Position numbers and translations under genes: made by a program | Notes under the pieces: model-generated | Told to the model about the DNA's origin: nothing | The model's input: the letters and a program-made list of their open reading frames with translations, nothing else | Database searches by the model: none | In this document: piece after piece, positions 10,761-22,742 of the stretch | Numbering within the stretch: position 1 is the stretch's first letter | Layout of the letters: each line of letters opens with the position of its first letter | Source: Cytauxzoon felis | Taxonomy: Eukaryota; Apicomplexa; Aconoidasida; Piroplasmida; Theileriidae | Direction of reading: 5' to 3' | NCBI GenBank assembly: GCA_020283715.1 | Contig: JAIQCW010000084.1 | Span: 32,176 to 96,175, forward strand | DNA length: 64,000 nucleotides

Positions 10761-12327
10761 TTAGTAATTTATATCCCAAATCACAATTGTTGAACCACCA
10801 AAACTGAATAGTTCATCGTCGTCTCGTGAATATGAACTACAAAATAATTGATCCTATAGTTTGATTTTTATTCGAATACTATTCTTACTGCTTTGAGATT
10901 TTTAGATTTAATCACTTTAGGGTTGCCATTTATATTATAGACATTTGCATTACAATCCAAGCCACAAGTCACTAGGACATCTAAGAAATAAATTAGGTTT
11001 GAATGATTGTATCTCAAATTATTATTTCAAATTACCATTCTTAATGCACAGAGATGAACATGGTCCATTATGTGAGTATATATTCCATACAGCTTTGTCT
11101 AACTTTCTCTTATCATAACAATATACTGTACCATCTTCTAAACCGACCTATATAACATATGTAGGTAAATAAGTATGTTCAACTTACAATAATATGGTGT
11201 TTTGAAACATCTATAGTCTCAACATCCGATTTTAATGTTATTGTATTCTATATGTTTATAATTCTCATTGAGATTTGAAAGATCATCGACATACAGTAGG
11301 ATGGTGATGTCTAACATCTATTAATGAAATTGTTTTATCAAATGATCCAGTAATTAACAAAGATGGATCTTCAACATCCCAGATTACAGATTGTACCTAT
11401 AAGACAGTTTAAATTCCCATATATATCTGAACAAACTTTATCATTATGATGTGTATATTTATGTAATTCTGTACAATCTGCTAAATTCCAAACTCGGGTT
11501 ACATTGTCCGAGTGACCACTTGCTAATAACTCACTAAAGATATGAATAGAATAAAGACATCTACTAACTTAACATGTTTCGATTGCGATAACGATAAAGT
11601 TGAAGTTTCTACTTCCAATTCCAAAGTTGGAGTTAAGTTGTTGAGTTCATTTATATTCCTATTTGTATTAAATGTCTATCGTAATAACTAGGAAAGTATA
11701 CCAGGAGTAAATATTATTCTCAAAAGTACCAACAGAAACTAAAGGTGTAAAATCATTCCCAAGAATCAATTCGCAACATAATGGAAAAGTACTAATCTAA
11801 AGAGGATAAGTACAATATTAAGATTGAAGGAACATACAGGTATAGAATGACAAGGTTCCAAACCACAAGTATCGGTATCATATATGTATACAACAATGGA
11901 TGATAAATCATCATTTGTATAACCATTTACGATAATTCTGTCAGCTTCAGATAATTTTCTAGACTAGTTATTAATTTATATAGTTATATCGTAAATCTAA
12001 AACATACATCAATCTCATCTTGGTCTTCAACAAGTAACCTTTCATCTCTCTTACTTATATCAAGAAATTGTTGATCTGAAAAAAAAGTTAGAGGCATTGA
12101 TTATTATTCTTCAAATTACTTGGATAGAAATCATCATTATCATAGTCATCCAAATCAAAAAGCCTTGTAATCTCATCATCTTCTACAGTTTTACCGATAG
12201 AAATATCATCGAGTTCAGAACCTTTACCATCAGAATCCTCCTCTAAGTCTCTAGTTATATGATTTATGAAAAAGTCTGATCCCGCATATTCTCTAGGGAG
12301 CCATTTCATGCAACTAACAACGTCCAT
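10761..12327 (-). CDS. PWP1: WD40 ribosome-biogenesis protein PWP1
   Basis: WD-repeat protein that in other eukaryotes acts in rRNA processing and rDNA transcription. Many short exons separated by introns of about 40 bp, so only the first exon (12327-12088) forms a long ORF. That exon has a conserved start (MDVVSCMKWLP) and the acidic region before the propeller (LFDLDDYDND). Downstream minus-strand pieces read as PWP1: a DRIIVNGYTNDD segment, a repeat around SGHSDNVTRVWNL (about 11500), DPSLLITGSFDKTISLIDVR (about 11330) and a last blade ending GGSTIVIWDINY at the stop near 10761. Exact exon edges in the middle were not all resolved. Confidence 0.75.
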
Positions 12328-12468
12328 TTTTCTAAAAAATCGCGATTAATAGCTTAATATTAGTATGATTCCTATTTCTATATACTACATTAAATAAATA
12401 TGTTAATTGACTGTCTAGTGGGTTGATGTTGATCAAAGGGTGTAACTCAAGTGTATATTTTATATTAA

Positions 12469-13328
12469 ATGAAGGTAAACAAAAACAAGAAGAATAAACG
12501 TATATTAGAATTTTATAAAAGTTTACATAATTTAACAGAGCCGTATCGCATATTAGGTTGGTATGATGAAATTGACTTTACTTTATACATTTTAGTTGAT
12601 GGATCGTTTGTATTTGCAGCCTTAAAGAACAGACTTTATATTAAAGAACATTTATCTACATTGTTAAATGGATTTAGTGTACCATGTATATATTTATAAT
12701 TTACACATTTCATTATTTCTATTAGATGTTACGAATTGTATAGTTGAGGAATTGAGGAGCCAGGGAGATGAAGTTTCTGGAGCTCTCGTTATAGTGAAAC
12801 ATTACCAGAGGTATTATAAAGTATTTATAAACATATTTAATTATCTAAAGGATGAAATGTCATCATGATGAGACTACAAATTCTAAGGATTGTATAATGG
12901 CTATTGCAAAAAATACACCAGATGTATTTATAGCTACACATGATACTACATTAATTTCATCAATTAGGTACGCTTTTATCAACTAAAACTACTATTTTAT
13001 CCAGAAAAATCGCTGGAGTACCAATTATAAGGTTAAAGAACAATATACTAATGTTCGAGTCACCATCTAGTGCTACATTAAATTATAAAAATCATGTGAG
13101 TTTCAGCACAATTATATAAATATCATTCTATACAGTTGGACAGAGATAAAATCTATCGCTATAATAAACCGTTTGTTGATTCTCTCTATTGATTCTAATT
13201 CATACAGAATAAAAAAGGAAGAGGTTGTTGTTAAAAAAAGAAAGAAAAAGAACCCCAATCCATTGAGTTGTTTAAAAAAGAAGAGGAAGCAAGTTAAGAA
13301 GCATGGAGACGTGAATAATAACAATTAA
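12469..13328 (+). CDS. UTP23: rRNA-processing factor UTP23 (PIN-domain)
   Basis: Small-subunit processome protein with a PIN-like fold. Exons joined in frame: 12469-12556, 12596-12676, 12726-12810, 12851-12967, 13005-13095, 13136-about 13170, about 13207-13328; introns are 36-49 bp, some with weak donors (GTTGGT, GTGTAC). Motifs: EPYRILVDGSFVFAAL, a KCHHDE zinc-type segment, DVFIATHD, GVPIIRL, and the family C-terminal signature NPNPLSCLKKKRK. The PLSC tail separates UTP23 from FCF1. Confidence 0.8.
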
Positions 13329-13355
13329 TGAAATAATAATATAAATATATACAAT

Positions 13356-13814
13356 TTAAGATTGATTATTTTCTTTGAATTTATTCATCAAGTGTTTAAT
13401 TACATTTGCCATTATAGGTTGACCCTTTTTTGTTTTAACTCCTAATAATCTATGTCTTAAGTATCTCTTTTGTTTTTTTTCACGTATTTGACGTTTCTTT
13501 TCTTTAATATTATTAATGAATTCATCTGATTCTTTCTTTTCCTTTTCTTTATATTCTTTGATAACTTTCGTGTATACGTTACCTTTTTTATTTTTATCTC
13601 TCGACTGCACGCTTTCAGTACTATTATCTTTTGTATGTAGTCCATTTAAATCTTCATTACTGTGATCTTCTTGATCATCGTTGTCCTTCAAGTGTTTTTT
13701 ATAATAGGATAAATATCGCTGATCGATTATATATTGTTTATTTTTTCTCTGAATAAACTTGTTCTTTTTACTTCCAGTCCAATATAAACCATTTTTATTA
13801 CCTTTCCTTTTCAT
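13356..13814 (-). CDS. FYV7-like rRNA-processing protein
   Basis: Single-exon, 152-residue, very basic protein with a coiled-coil centre. The C-terminal motif KTKKGQPIM followed by a helical tail (VIKHLMNKFK) is characteristic of the Fyv7/TAP26 family, which works in 40S maturation. It converges on UTP23, with 27 bp between the stops. The charged body carries little other information, so the call rests on the C-terminus. Confidence 0.55.
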   Translation of the reverse strand: MKRKGNKNGLYWTGSKKNKFIQRKNKQYIIDQRYLSYYKKHLKDNDDQEDHSNEDLNGLHTKDNSTESVQSRDKNKKGNVYTKVIKEYKEKEKKESDEFINNIKEKKRQIREKKQKRYLRHRLLGVKTKKGQPIMANVIKHLMNKFKENNQS

Positions 13815-13908
13815 TATTGGAAAGGATGATATATAAAATACTGACCCCTAAATAAATGGTGGGTGTATAGACGACAAGTATAATGGAATGGATACTCTAG
13901 GATAAAAA

Positions 13909-14695
13909 ATGATAAATTTTGTAATATGTAATGCTAGTTTAGAATTATACAAGAAAAAAGGTAACACTTTATTGAATGAATATCATCACTCAAAGTTTGT
14001 TGATTAATATAATCTTATTGAATTCATCTTTATTTAGTACTAATAAAGATAGAAATTGGGAAGAGATAAGGCCAGATGTATTACATTTTTGTTTAATGTC
14101 ATTACAAGATTCAATTTTGAACAAGGAAAAGAAGGTACAAGTATGGATAGAGACATTGAATAGAAAATTATATAAAGTATCATCAGATTTCCGTATACCT
14201 AGAACTTGGAAAGTATTCAATAAAGTATTTTCAAAATATTTATCATCAGGATCCAAGACAATGGTTACTGAAGATGATGTTGTATTGGTAGAATTACTAA
14301 ATGATTCATTATATACTCTAATACCTAATGACGCTATTAAAATTGCAATAACACAAAAAGGTCCTATAGAGAATCTACATGAATTTATAAAGGTAGATTA
14401 TATTAATAAATTATGGTTCTTTATATCAGCATCACCAATTAGATATTTTGAACCAAATGTTAAATCGAATATAATTGATGTATCCGATGTATATAAAATG
14501 GCATTACAACGGAATGAAACACCTAAAGATCCAAATTATTCACAAGATCTTGAAGATGAATTATTAAATAATGATGATGATACACATGATAAATCATTAT
14601 ATACATATACAATCGCAACATCGCAATATAATATTAACCCAATTACAATATGTTATTCTATAGTTTGTACTATAGAATCATTATTAAATCTCTAA
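13909..14695 (+). CDS. EMG1: EMG1/NEP1 rRNA pseudouridine methyltransferase
   Basis: SPOUT-type enzyme that N1-methylates a pseudouridine in 18S rRNA. The true start is ATG 13909 (MINFVICNASLELY, matching the NEP1 first strand); a 43-bp intron (13995-14037, GTTTGT..TTTAG) removes a stop and joins to the long exon. Motifs: RPDVLHFCLMSLQDS, a QVWIET strand, FRIPRTWKVF. The acidic stretch near residues 200-230 is an insertion, and the final helix ESLLNL replaces the usual C-terminus. Third rRNA-maturation gene in this 4-kb stretch. Confidence 0.85.
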
Positions 14696-14715
14696 ATAAT
14701 AAATTAATCTCTTCT

Positions 14716-16239
14716 TCATGCCTTTTTATATTCCGATAATTTTATATAATTTGTAAATGGACATTCAACTACTTTTGAATCTAACCATTCTTTAGCATTA
14801 ATCTGTTTAATATTCTATTGAATTGAAATGTATATTAATATAAATCTCTTACGTTTAAATATGATGAAATTATGTGCTCTTGTTTATCAATAATTAAATC
14901 ATTAATAGATCTCTTCCATTGATTAGTATTCACTTCTTCATTGACAACATGATCATTATCCAAATTTGGTACTATATTTCAAGTTATAAAGTCAACCTCA
15001 ACATACCCATTATCATTGGTGTAGGTTTGGTAGTTTTGCGTGTTATACCAAGTTTAGAATTATTATCATTAGTAGCACGTAAAATTGCTGTATTTTTTAC
15101 AAATAAAGGAGCCGATGGTGTTGAATCTATATATTTTATTTAACAAATAATCGAAACGAACTTTTATAATTTTTTAATTGTTCTTCCAATGATTGTTTCT
15201 TACGTTCATGATCAGCAAGTCTTTGTAATTTTGATGGATCATTTTTAGCAGCCTCAACTAATAATTCAATTTCATGTGAACACCTTTGTATAGCATTAAT
15301 TAAACCCGCTCTACCACCTTTATATATACCATCGGATATTTTATTCTGTTGAGCCAATAATTTTTTTTCCAATATTATTTGTACATCTTCATCAGTAAAT
15401 GTAAACTATATAATAAACAATAAATTATACACAATTAAACTTACACATTTAAGATTATTAGCAACTTGTTGCAATTCTCTAGCTAATATTGAATCACCAA
15501 AATTAATAGCATCATCGGTAATAGGTTCATTACATATATCACTCAATGATACAATACAACGTACATTAGAAGATGAATCAGGTTGATATGATAATACTCT
15601 ACCTAATAATTTAAATCCACATTTACCTATTAATGATCTTGTATCATGATCACAATTTGAGAATTTAGAACCATATACATCATATTCGTCTACTTTTACA
15701 ACACGTTCTACTTGAAAAACTACATGTTTTCCTAGAAACTTTGGTAAAGTTATATATATTGGTCTTGATCCTGATATTTCAACGTCAGATCCTACAGATA
15801 CATAAACATTCAATATAACACCGTATAAATAATCATTACAATTTGGATGTTCTAATATATGTAATGCTCTAGTTTTTGATAACCTAGCAGCATTTATTGA
15901 TGATGCTGTTACATATTTTACAACTTCTTTAGGTGATGTGGTATCATCGCCAAATAAAATTTTGTCCGATAGCTGACGATCATCTTTACCATCATCCACA
16001 TCCATAGTATCATCTAAATAATCAATATTATCATCAAAGGAATCATCAACACTCAAATTGTGTATATTAGTGTCATTTGGTGTTTCTTTGAGTAAGCTTT
16101 TTCTCTGTTTCCTTTTTAAATGCTCAGCATGACGTTCTGCTAACAATAATTCACGTTTAAACTCAGGCATAGTAGTAAGACCTAAGTCTTCATCCTCTAT
16201 AGAGGATATATCCGATAAATCCTCCTTTGTTTTTACCAT
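14716..16239 (-). CDS. RTF1: RTF1, Paf1-complex subunit
   Basis: Transcription elongation factor that binds Spt5 and promotes H2B ubiquitination. Exon 1 16239 to about 15448 contains the histone-modification region (MPEFKRELLLAERHAEHLKR) and the Plus3 domain (RLSKTRALHILEHP .. ERVVKVDEYDVYG). Exon 2 runs about 15405-15170; three smaller exons (NTAILRATND.. with a GITRKTTKPTP motif, then two more) end in LSEYKKA at the stop 14716-14718, which resembles the LEDYKKRRGLI end of animal RTF1. Introns are 35-60 bp. Confidence 0.75.
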
Positions 16240-16489
16240 TTTTAAATTAGAATATAAATAATACTACAGGGATTCCCCATTGATAGAAACTATATGGCAC
16301 AATGTAGATAAAAATCCATCAACATAAATATATTTTTATAAAATTAAATATTCCTTTATTTATAATGTGTTGTGGTACCAAAATTAACTTTATATCTAGA
16401 GACTTTAGAATCCTAGCTAGTAACGCTGGTTTGTTCCTGAGGTGTATTTCATTAGCATCTCCTAAATAATTTTATATATTTATTAATAC

Positions 16490-19459
16490 TTAAAACAAAC
16501 TATAATAATCTTCATGTTTTACAATCTGTATAGCTAAATTTAACTTTGATGAATAGAAATCGAGTATCAATTCACCATGGTCATAATAATGTTCGAATTT
16601 TACACCGTCAAGAGTAGCTAGATATTTCGCCAAGTTGTAGTGTAACTTTCCGACTGTTGGTTTCAATAATTTCGACCTTGATACATCATCATCTGTTAAT
16701 GTAACTGTGTTGTCTTCTTTTAATTTTTGAATATAATCATTATAGAACTCGTTTCTAATGTACTTTTGTAATAATAAAACATCATTTAAACATTGCGATG
16801 GATTTGTAAGACAGAATTGGAATAATGGATACGAGAGTTTATCAATCCATTCATTGATGTTTAAGAATTCTATACATTTAAGTATAGTTGATGCTGATTC
16901 ACCATCATTTAACATTTCTGGATTATTATATACTCTTAGTAATGAATAATCTAATAATTCTTTATGTATAATTCTTGTTTCTGTCATGTAATTTAATATT
17001 TTTGCGATTTCATTCATTGGATATTTTGAATTTGCCTTTATGGTATCTAATATTAATGAATATAAATTATTTAATATCATTTTAATCTGAATTAAATTTA
17101 TATTTAATTTTGTTGCACCTTCTAATAATTTGACTAGTAGTTGTGATTTATTGTGTAATGTTTTATCTAGCACCAATATATTTAATGGAGGTTCAACCAA
17201 GTTGTATACTCTATTAGAAAGAATCAATCCATCATTTCCTTTACCATCTCTGTCAGTCCGAATTGAATTAATTTCTGTATCTCCATCCGCTCTTCCATCA
17301 ATCTCGAAGTCATTACCTTTATATCCAACCTTATGTTCGTCTTGCAGACAACTATCAACTTGAGGTCTAGTCCTGCCGTCAGCTCCTCTATTTACTTCCC
17401 CCTTCGCTTCACGTAGATCAGCTGCGGGTTCCACTTGAGGTCCAGTACTACTCTTCATTCCGTCACCACCTTCCCTCGTCTTGCAGACAGCTCTTCTATT
17501 TACCTCTCCCTCAAGTTCCCGGTGATCACTTTCGGGTAATCCACTTGAGGTCCAATCCAATACATCCTTAGCACCATCTTCCATCATTCCCATGATGGAT
17601 GATCCATCACTACCTTCGCCTCCTCTATTTACTTCCCCCTTCGCTTCCCTTAGATCAGCTACGGGTTCCACTCGAGGTCCAGTACTACACTTCATTCCAC
17701 TTGAGGTTACATCCAACACATCCTTAGCACCATCTTCCATCATTCCCATGATGGATGATCCATCACAACCTTCACCAACCTTCTCTTCCTCTTGCAGACA
17801 GCTTCCTCTTTTATCAATTCCTGGACCTCTACCCTCACTTCCATGAATTCCTGGACATCCACCCTCACTTTGTTCGGAACTTCCACCAATTTCCGGATAT
17901 AAAATTTTAAATGTATATGGCATTAATGTGGTGTCGATTTTATACAATTTAACTTTACATATTAAATTTATTGTATTAATTAATACATCATAATTTCCAT
18001 TAGCTTCATCAATAATATTATATACTAGTGGTAAAATATACTTTAAATGTCTCCTAGCAATTATATTTACTAGGCAATAGAATGAATGTAATTTATCATT
18101 TAAATTCAATTCTAATAATTTTGATGTGTGATTAGATATTATTTTAGATACATGTATATATGAACTATTTACATGTAAATTATTACAACATATAATTAAT
18201 TTATAAAATGTAGTCGATGATATAGGGTTTATTGCATCATCATCTATTCTACTTAATAATAATTTCCTTATAACTTTAGATTGTTTAAATAATAATGATA
18301 ATGCTATTGTAGGATTTAATAAATCATTTAATGTCATATGTTCAATTTTATTTTCCATATCTTTTCTTAATAATATATTTAACATCATAGAACATTCACT
18401 ATATATACTTGTAGATATATTTGATTTATTTAATAACCATAAATGTTTAAGGAATGGTAATAATAATAATAATGTCATCTTTTCATTAAATATCATAAAA
18501 TTATATTTATATAATAATGATTCTATAATTAAATTATAAAATTCATCATTAATATATGATAATTTATATATACTTTGTAATATATTTAATAATATATTAG
18601 GATTTAATATATATATATAATCTTTTATATATTCCATATAATTATTAATTAAATCATCATCTTTATTTATCATACATAAAATTGATAAGGCATCATCAAT
18701 TGTATTTATACCATCATCAATATTATTTATTAACCTATAAATCAATTGATGTATAATATCCTTTAATCTATCATCTATTAATGTAATTTTATTATTATAT
18801 AACAACTTTAATAATTTACATGTTAATGATAACTGTCTACATAAATCTATACATCCATCATCATTAATCTTATAATAAATTTTATAACATAAATCTATAG
18901 AATCTATCATACCAATCTCAATTATAACATCTAATGAATTAATTAATAAATCAGTAGGTAAGATATTAATATTATTATATAATAATCTATATATATATTG
19001 TATAAATGGATTATATAATATATATTTCTTCTTAAATTCTATTGATGTATTCTTAATTTTTGGTAATAATATATTTAATATATTAAATTTATCATTCAAA
19101 TATAATAATAATTCTTCATTCGTACTATTTATAGATAATTTATCTATTAATGATAATGATTCTAATCTAATATATACATCTTCATCTATATCATTATATA
19201 TCTTTTTTATATCATTTAACCATTTCAAATTATATTCTAAATTCTTTATACTCTTATTCATAATATTTCTATCCAATTTAAAATTTAAATCATCAATTAA
19301 TGATTCAGTGAATATAAAACGTTTAGTTGTAAGATGAGTAATACCTCTCATATTTATGTCATGACAATGATTCTTCATTTGATTATAAGTCTCTAGAGGA
19401 ACGTCATTAACCTCTGTAAATATAAAACGTCTAGTTGTAAGATAAGTAATACCTCTCAT
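16490..19459 (-). CDS. RAP-domain (FASTK/OPR-like) protein with translated repeat insert
   Basis: Long single-exon protein of alpha-helical repeats ending in a RAP domain ([20 protein letters not shown]). In apicomplexans this family is mostly organellar and linked to organelle rRNA or mRNA. Residues roughly 530-715 (DNA about 17335-17870) are not helical repeat but the dispersed genomic repeat read in frame: [12 protein letters not shown] occurs twice ([13 protein letters not shown] once) and [13 protein letters not shown] twice. The most likely start is ATG 19351 rather than 19459, because 19459 lies inside the end of MED31; the first 40 residues come from a tandem duplication of that end. 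Confidence 0.7.
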   Translation of the reverse strand: MRGITYLTTRRFIFTEVNDVPLETYNQMKNHCHDINMRGITHLTTKRFIFTESLIDDLNFKLDRNIMNKSIKNLEYNLKWLNDIKKIYNDIDEDVYIRLESLSLIDKLSINSTNEELLLYLNDKFNILNILLPKIKNTSIEFKKKYILYNPFIQYIYRLLYNNINILPTDLLINSLDVIIEIGMIDSIDLCYKIYYKINDDGCIDLCRQLSLTCKLLKLLYNNKITLIDDRLKDIIHQLIYRLINNIDDGINTIDDALSILCMINKDDDLINNYMEYIKDYIYILNPNILLNILQSIYKLSYINDEFYNLIIESLLYKYNFMIFNEKMTLLLLLPFLKHLWLLNKSNISTSIYSECSMMLNILLRKDMENKIEHMTLNDLLNPTIALSLLFKQSKVIRKLLLSRIDDDAINPISSTTFYKLIICCNNLHVNSSYIHVSKIISNHTSKLLELNLNDKLHSFYCLVNIIARRHLKYILPLVYNIIDEANGNYDVLINTINLICKVKLYKIDTTLMPYTFKILYPEIGGSSEQSEGGCPGIHGSEGRGPGIDKRGSCLQEEEKVGEGCDGSSIMGMMEDGAKDVLDVTSSGMKCSTGPRVEPVADLREAKGEVNRGGEGSDGSSIMGMMEDGAKDVLDWTSSGLPESDHRELEGEVNRRAVCKTREGGDGMKSSTGPQVEPAADLREAKGEVNRGADGRTRPQVDSCLQDEHKVGYKGNDFEIDGRADGDTEINSIRTDRDGKGNDGLILSNRVYNLVEPPLNILVLDKTLHNKSQLLVKLLEGATKLNINLIQIKMILNNLYSLILDTIKANSKYPMNEIAKILNYMTETRIIHKELLDYSLLRVYNNPEMLNDGESASTILKCIEFLNINEWIDKLSYPLFQFCLTNPSQCLNDVLLLQKYIRNEFYNDYIQKLKEDNTVTLTDDDVSRSKLLKPTVGKLHYNLAKYLATLDGVKFEHYYDHGELILDFYSSKLNLAIQIVKHEDYYSLF
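17335..17870. repeat. Dispersed modular repeat, copy E, inside RAP-protein coding sequence
   Basis: Made of the same modules as the intronic copies (TTACTTCCCCCTTCGCTTC, GATCAGCTACGGG, CCACTTGAGGTCC, CTTGCAGACAGC). It also contains a local duplication of about 120 bp holding CATCATTCCCATGATGGATG. The host frame stays open through the whole block. Confidence 0.85.
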
Positions 19460-19517
19460 ATTTATAACATAACCAATGATTCTTCATCTGATCATATAAA
19501 GTCTCTATAGCAACATC
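19304..19517. repeat. Tandem direct duplication of MED31 3' end
   Basis: Two imperfect copies (about 19517-19406 and 19405-19304) share GAGACTTA..ATGAAGAATCATTG and AATATGAGAGGTATTACT. The first copy is MED31 coding; the second is read in another frame as the start of the RAP-domain protein. Confidence 0.85.
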
Positions 19518-19827
19518 ATTAGATAATCCTTCAATAAATTTATCATCCAATAATAATTCCAATATCTTTATACAATAAGGATATTTTATATACTTTATAT
19601 ATTCTGGCTTACGCCAATATTGTAAATATCTCAAATATGCTCTAAAATTATCATCTTCAAAATATCCATTCACTGATAAATACCTTAAATAATGAGGATT
19701 AGATAGACATTGGACAAATTCCAATTCTACCTCAAATCTTAATCGTTCATCAGATACCTCTAAAATAAGCATTAAAAAGTATAATTAATACAATAAACTT
19801 ACCATCACCTGATAATACATTCAACAT
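19431..19827 (-). CDS. MED31: Mediator subunit 31
   Basis: Small, very conserved Mediator middle-module subunit. Exon 1 19827-19803, intron 19802-19760 (GTAAGT..TTTAG), exon 2 19759-19431. Motifs: [39 protein letters not shown], and the final [12 protein letters not shown] aligning with the HWQHYSRKR end of animal MED31. The 3' end (19406-19517) is tandemly duplicated downstream, at 19304-19405. Confidence 0.9.
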
Positions 19828-20043
19828 CTTATTATATACACATAAATGTTTAATAATTCCATGGGGAATTATTATTATGGTTTCATTTATTACATGGTAA
19901 TTATCGCAGAAATTTTTACATTAAATATTTTAATATGGCTCAGGTAAGTATAAAGATGTATTTATTACTTAATTTTGAGAGGTCTTTAACTTTATACATT
20001 CTTCTAACATCATGTCATTTTAATTACATTGTTTTTAATTATA

Positions 20044-20342
20044 GATGATTGAAGTTATTTTAAACGATCGTCTAGGTCGAAAAATACGAGTTAAGTGTAA
20101 CTCAGATGATACCATATTAGATTTAAAGAAACTTGTAGCAGCTCAAACTGGTAAGTATGTTTATAATATTTATCATAACAACTTCTATTGATATTTTTAA
20201 ATTAATTTTCATCATTAATTATCTAGGAACTAGATATGATAAGATTCGCATACAAAAATGGTACACAGTGTATAAGGATCATATAACTCTAGAAGATTAT
20301 GAAATTAGAGATGGGATGGGCCTTGAATTATATTATAATTAG
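20044..20342 (+). CDS. UBL5: Ubiquitin-like protein HUB1/UBL5
   Basis: Ubiquitin-like modifier that binds spliceosome components instead of being conjugated. Exons 20044-20150 and 20227-20342 with a 76-bp intron; the protein has [30 protein letters not shown] and ends LELYYN, with the tyrosine pair typical of Hub1 instead of a di-glycine. An upstream ATGGCTCAG followed by GTAAGT (about 19935) could be a short extra first exon, since AG precedes 20044. Confidence 0.95.
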
Positions 20343-20583
20343 ATTTATTTAGCTCTTAAAAGTGTATGTTCACAAATGTTCTAGTTTCTTTAACGGTGTT
20401 CTGTTACACGAGGTTCACGTTGATCTGAGGAAATTCCAATGTACATTAAGGAAAAATTGAATCATATCAATTTAATTTTAGATAAATATATATTTATGTA
20501 TTTAATGTAATGTATAATTTTTACTGTATGTTTCCAAATTTGACTTGTAGAAGATGTAGGTGTAGCACATCTGATGGATAAAA

Positions 20584-21495
20584 ATGGATTATCGCATAAA
20601 TAAGATAAATAAAATCCTATTAGTTGTAGGAGTGTTTGTTATTTTATCGGCACCGTATATATTTTTTATGATATACCATTTACATTACTATATAGACAAT
20701 GGATTATTGGTTGTTATAATTCTTTCTACGGTTTTAGAAGTAGTTACTGGAATATTGTTTATTTCAACATCTGTATCAGATCCTGGTAATATTCAAAAGA
20801 TAACACATCCTTTTAATACATATGACCATATATCAGACAAATATAGAGCTACGAATCCTTTACGATTAATCAACGTTACGGTTAATGGACAGCTTTTAAA
20901 GGTTAAATATTGTGTAACATGTCACATATACAGGCCTCCAAGAACAGTACATTGTTCTGATTGTGATGTATGTGTATTACGTTATGATCATCATTGCCCA
21001 TATGTATCAAACTGCGTAGGATATTATAATTATAAGCTGTTTATATGTTTTGTTTTAATTTGTTCTTTATATTATGGTGGATTATTATCCATATATGTAC
21101 ACCGCATTATTGGTTATTCCTCCGAATTTCAAAAAAATGTAGAACGTTCACCCGTTCATGTTATCGGCACAATTGTTAACATCATAATAATATTCATATT
21201 ATTATGGTTAATATTAGGACTATGCTGCTTTCATATGTGCATAGTATGTAAAAATTTCAGTACTTATGATAAAATGAAGGAAAATTATGTGGATTTTAAT
21301 CCATTTAATCGTGGCTTACTTAAAAATTGTAAGAGCATATTGTGTTATATTCCGCAAAAGCAGAAGAAATCTAAATCATTTAATATATATCAACCTTACG
21401 CTACATTTAGTTTTAGTTTAATTGATAATATGGCAAGACTGAGTAATAAACATGAATCAACAAATAACAATTTAAACACTATAAAATGTGTATAA
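20584..21495 (+). CDS. DHHC palmitoyltransferase
   Basis: Integral membrane protein S-acyltransferase. Two N-terminal membrane segments (residues about 10-30 and 42-62), then the cysteine-rich domain KYCVTCHIYRPPRTVHCSDC with the catalytic DHHC in YDHHCPYVSNCVG (about residues 137-148), then two more membrane segments and a cytosolic tail. The PPRTVHCSDC context fits the ZDHHC9/14/18 branch and its apicomplexan relatives. Single exon, unlike most neighbours. Confidence 0.9.
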   Translation: MDYRINKINKILLVVGVFVILSAPYIFFMIYHLHYYIDNGLLVVIILSTVLEVVTGILFISTSVSDPGNIQKITHPFNTYDHISDKYRATNPLRLINVTVNGQLLKVKYCVTCHIYRPPRTVHCSDCDVCVLRYDHHCPYVSNCVGYYNYKLFICFVLICSLYYGGLLSIYVHRIIGYSSEFQKNVERSPVHVIGTIVNIIIIFILLWLILGLCCFHMCIVCKNFSTYDKMKENYVDFNPFNRGLLKNCKSILCYIPQKQKKSKSFNIYQPYATFSFSLIDNMARLSNKHESTNNNLNTIKCV

Positions 21496-21496
21496 C

Positions 21497-22471
21497 TTAA
21501 TTTTTAACATTGTAATCTTGTTTTATATTTTTGTTACGTAACTCTTGTAAATCTGGTTGTACTTGCACTCTATGAAGCAACGGTAATTCCGCCTGTAATA
21601 ATATATTTTGTTTAGTTATCTTTTCAGACGATTTAATTGAATCAACATTGTACGAAAATGGATCATCCGATTTATCATTAAACAAATATTCTGCTGGTAA
21701 TAATGGCATATGCCTATGAAGGAATTTTGGTCGAGATGATACAATCTGTTGATAATTTTCATCTGATTTTAATGAGTATGTATTCCTATTACTATATGTC
21801 AAAAAATACTCTAAATCTATAGAATCTTCTAATTTTATCGCTTTGTTGTCTTTAGATTGATCTCTACCTAAACCATTTAATGATCTATTTAAATCTTCTG
21901 TGTTCTGATTCAGTTCTGATATATGCTCACTTGCGTTAACCATACACTCAAAATATAATCCACTAGGTTGTGATAAAACAGCAGGCTGTATTAGTGAATT
22001 ATGTGAAAATACAGTAACCTGTTTAGGTAATTGTTTTGTGGTTGATATTAATCGGTCTTTAAATATATAACGATATATTTGAGGGTTAACTTTTTCCAAA
22101 GCGTTCATGATATCAACAAAATTAGTACATTCACATCCACGTACTCTACTCAAATACGCAGCTTTTCTACCAATTGCTTTAATCTCATTAGCGACAAAAT
22201 TACTAATCTTCTCCAACGAATAACAATCCATCCTTTTAATTCCACAGCCCAAGGCTATCCATGCGACACATTTCTGCAGCCATTCATCATAATATTCAGC
22301 TTTATCACTTTCCAACGGCTGGGTATAAATAATATGTGAAGATCTCGCTGATCTATGCGATTGTGCTAATGATATAATAACATTATCCTTGTTTACTTTA
22401 AAATTAGATGATCCCAAATTATCTTCCAAGTTGGCCTCGGGTGAGTTTGTTACATCCTCCGAGGAATCCAT
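21497..22471 (-). CDS. TAF8-like histone-fold protein
   Basis: Residues about 60-135 form a bromodomain-associated histone fold (EYYDEWLQKCVAWIALGCG .. FVDIMNALEKV). A short motif further on (LHRHMPLLPAEYLF) resembles the proline-containing TAF8 segment after the fold. TAF8 and TAF3 are TFIID subunits; the second motif makes TAF8 the better guess. The rest is low-complexity. Its stop is 2 bp from that of the convergent palmitoyltransferase gene. Confidence 0.6.
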   Translation of the reverse strand: MDSSEDVTNSPEANLEDNLGSSNFKVNKDNVIISLAQSHRSARSSHIIYTQPLESDKAEYYDEWLQKCVAWIALGCGIKRMDCYSLEKISNFVANEIKAIGRKAAYLSRVRGCECTNFVDIMNALEKVNPQIYRYIFKDRLISTTKQLPKQVTVFSHNSLIQPAVLSQPSGLYFECMVNASEHISELNQNTEDLNRSLNGLGRDQSKDNKAIKLEDSIDLEYFLTYSNRNTYSLKSDENYQQIVSSRPKFLHRHMPLLPAEYLFNDKSDDPFSYNVDSIKSSEKITKQNILLQAELPLLHRVQVQPDLQELRNKNIKQDYNVKN

Positions 22472-22742
22472 CTGTAATAAAATTTGTTAACACATTTCGT
22501 ACAAAAATGATTTTCAATTAAAATAATTTAATCATACTCACTTTGGGGGGATACGAATGACATCTCAGACCGTTATTAAATGTGTTCTTTTTATAATGAT
22601 TTAATTAAAATGTAGATTATTCACGTGTTTTATATTGTAAAAAGTTTTTATTACTAGTTTAATTAGTTGTAATTTGTTTAAGTTGTCTCACTCTGATACT
22701 ATACTTTAAATCAATGAATAGGTAAATCTGCTATATTCCGCA

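Noticed and set aside
19410..19460. A 22-bp mini-intron (GTATTA..CTAG) that would join the upstream ORF to the RAP protein
   Set aside because: The upstream ORF is MED31, whose C-terminus aligns well up to its own stop, so no such splice is needed to explain the frame change.
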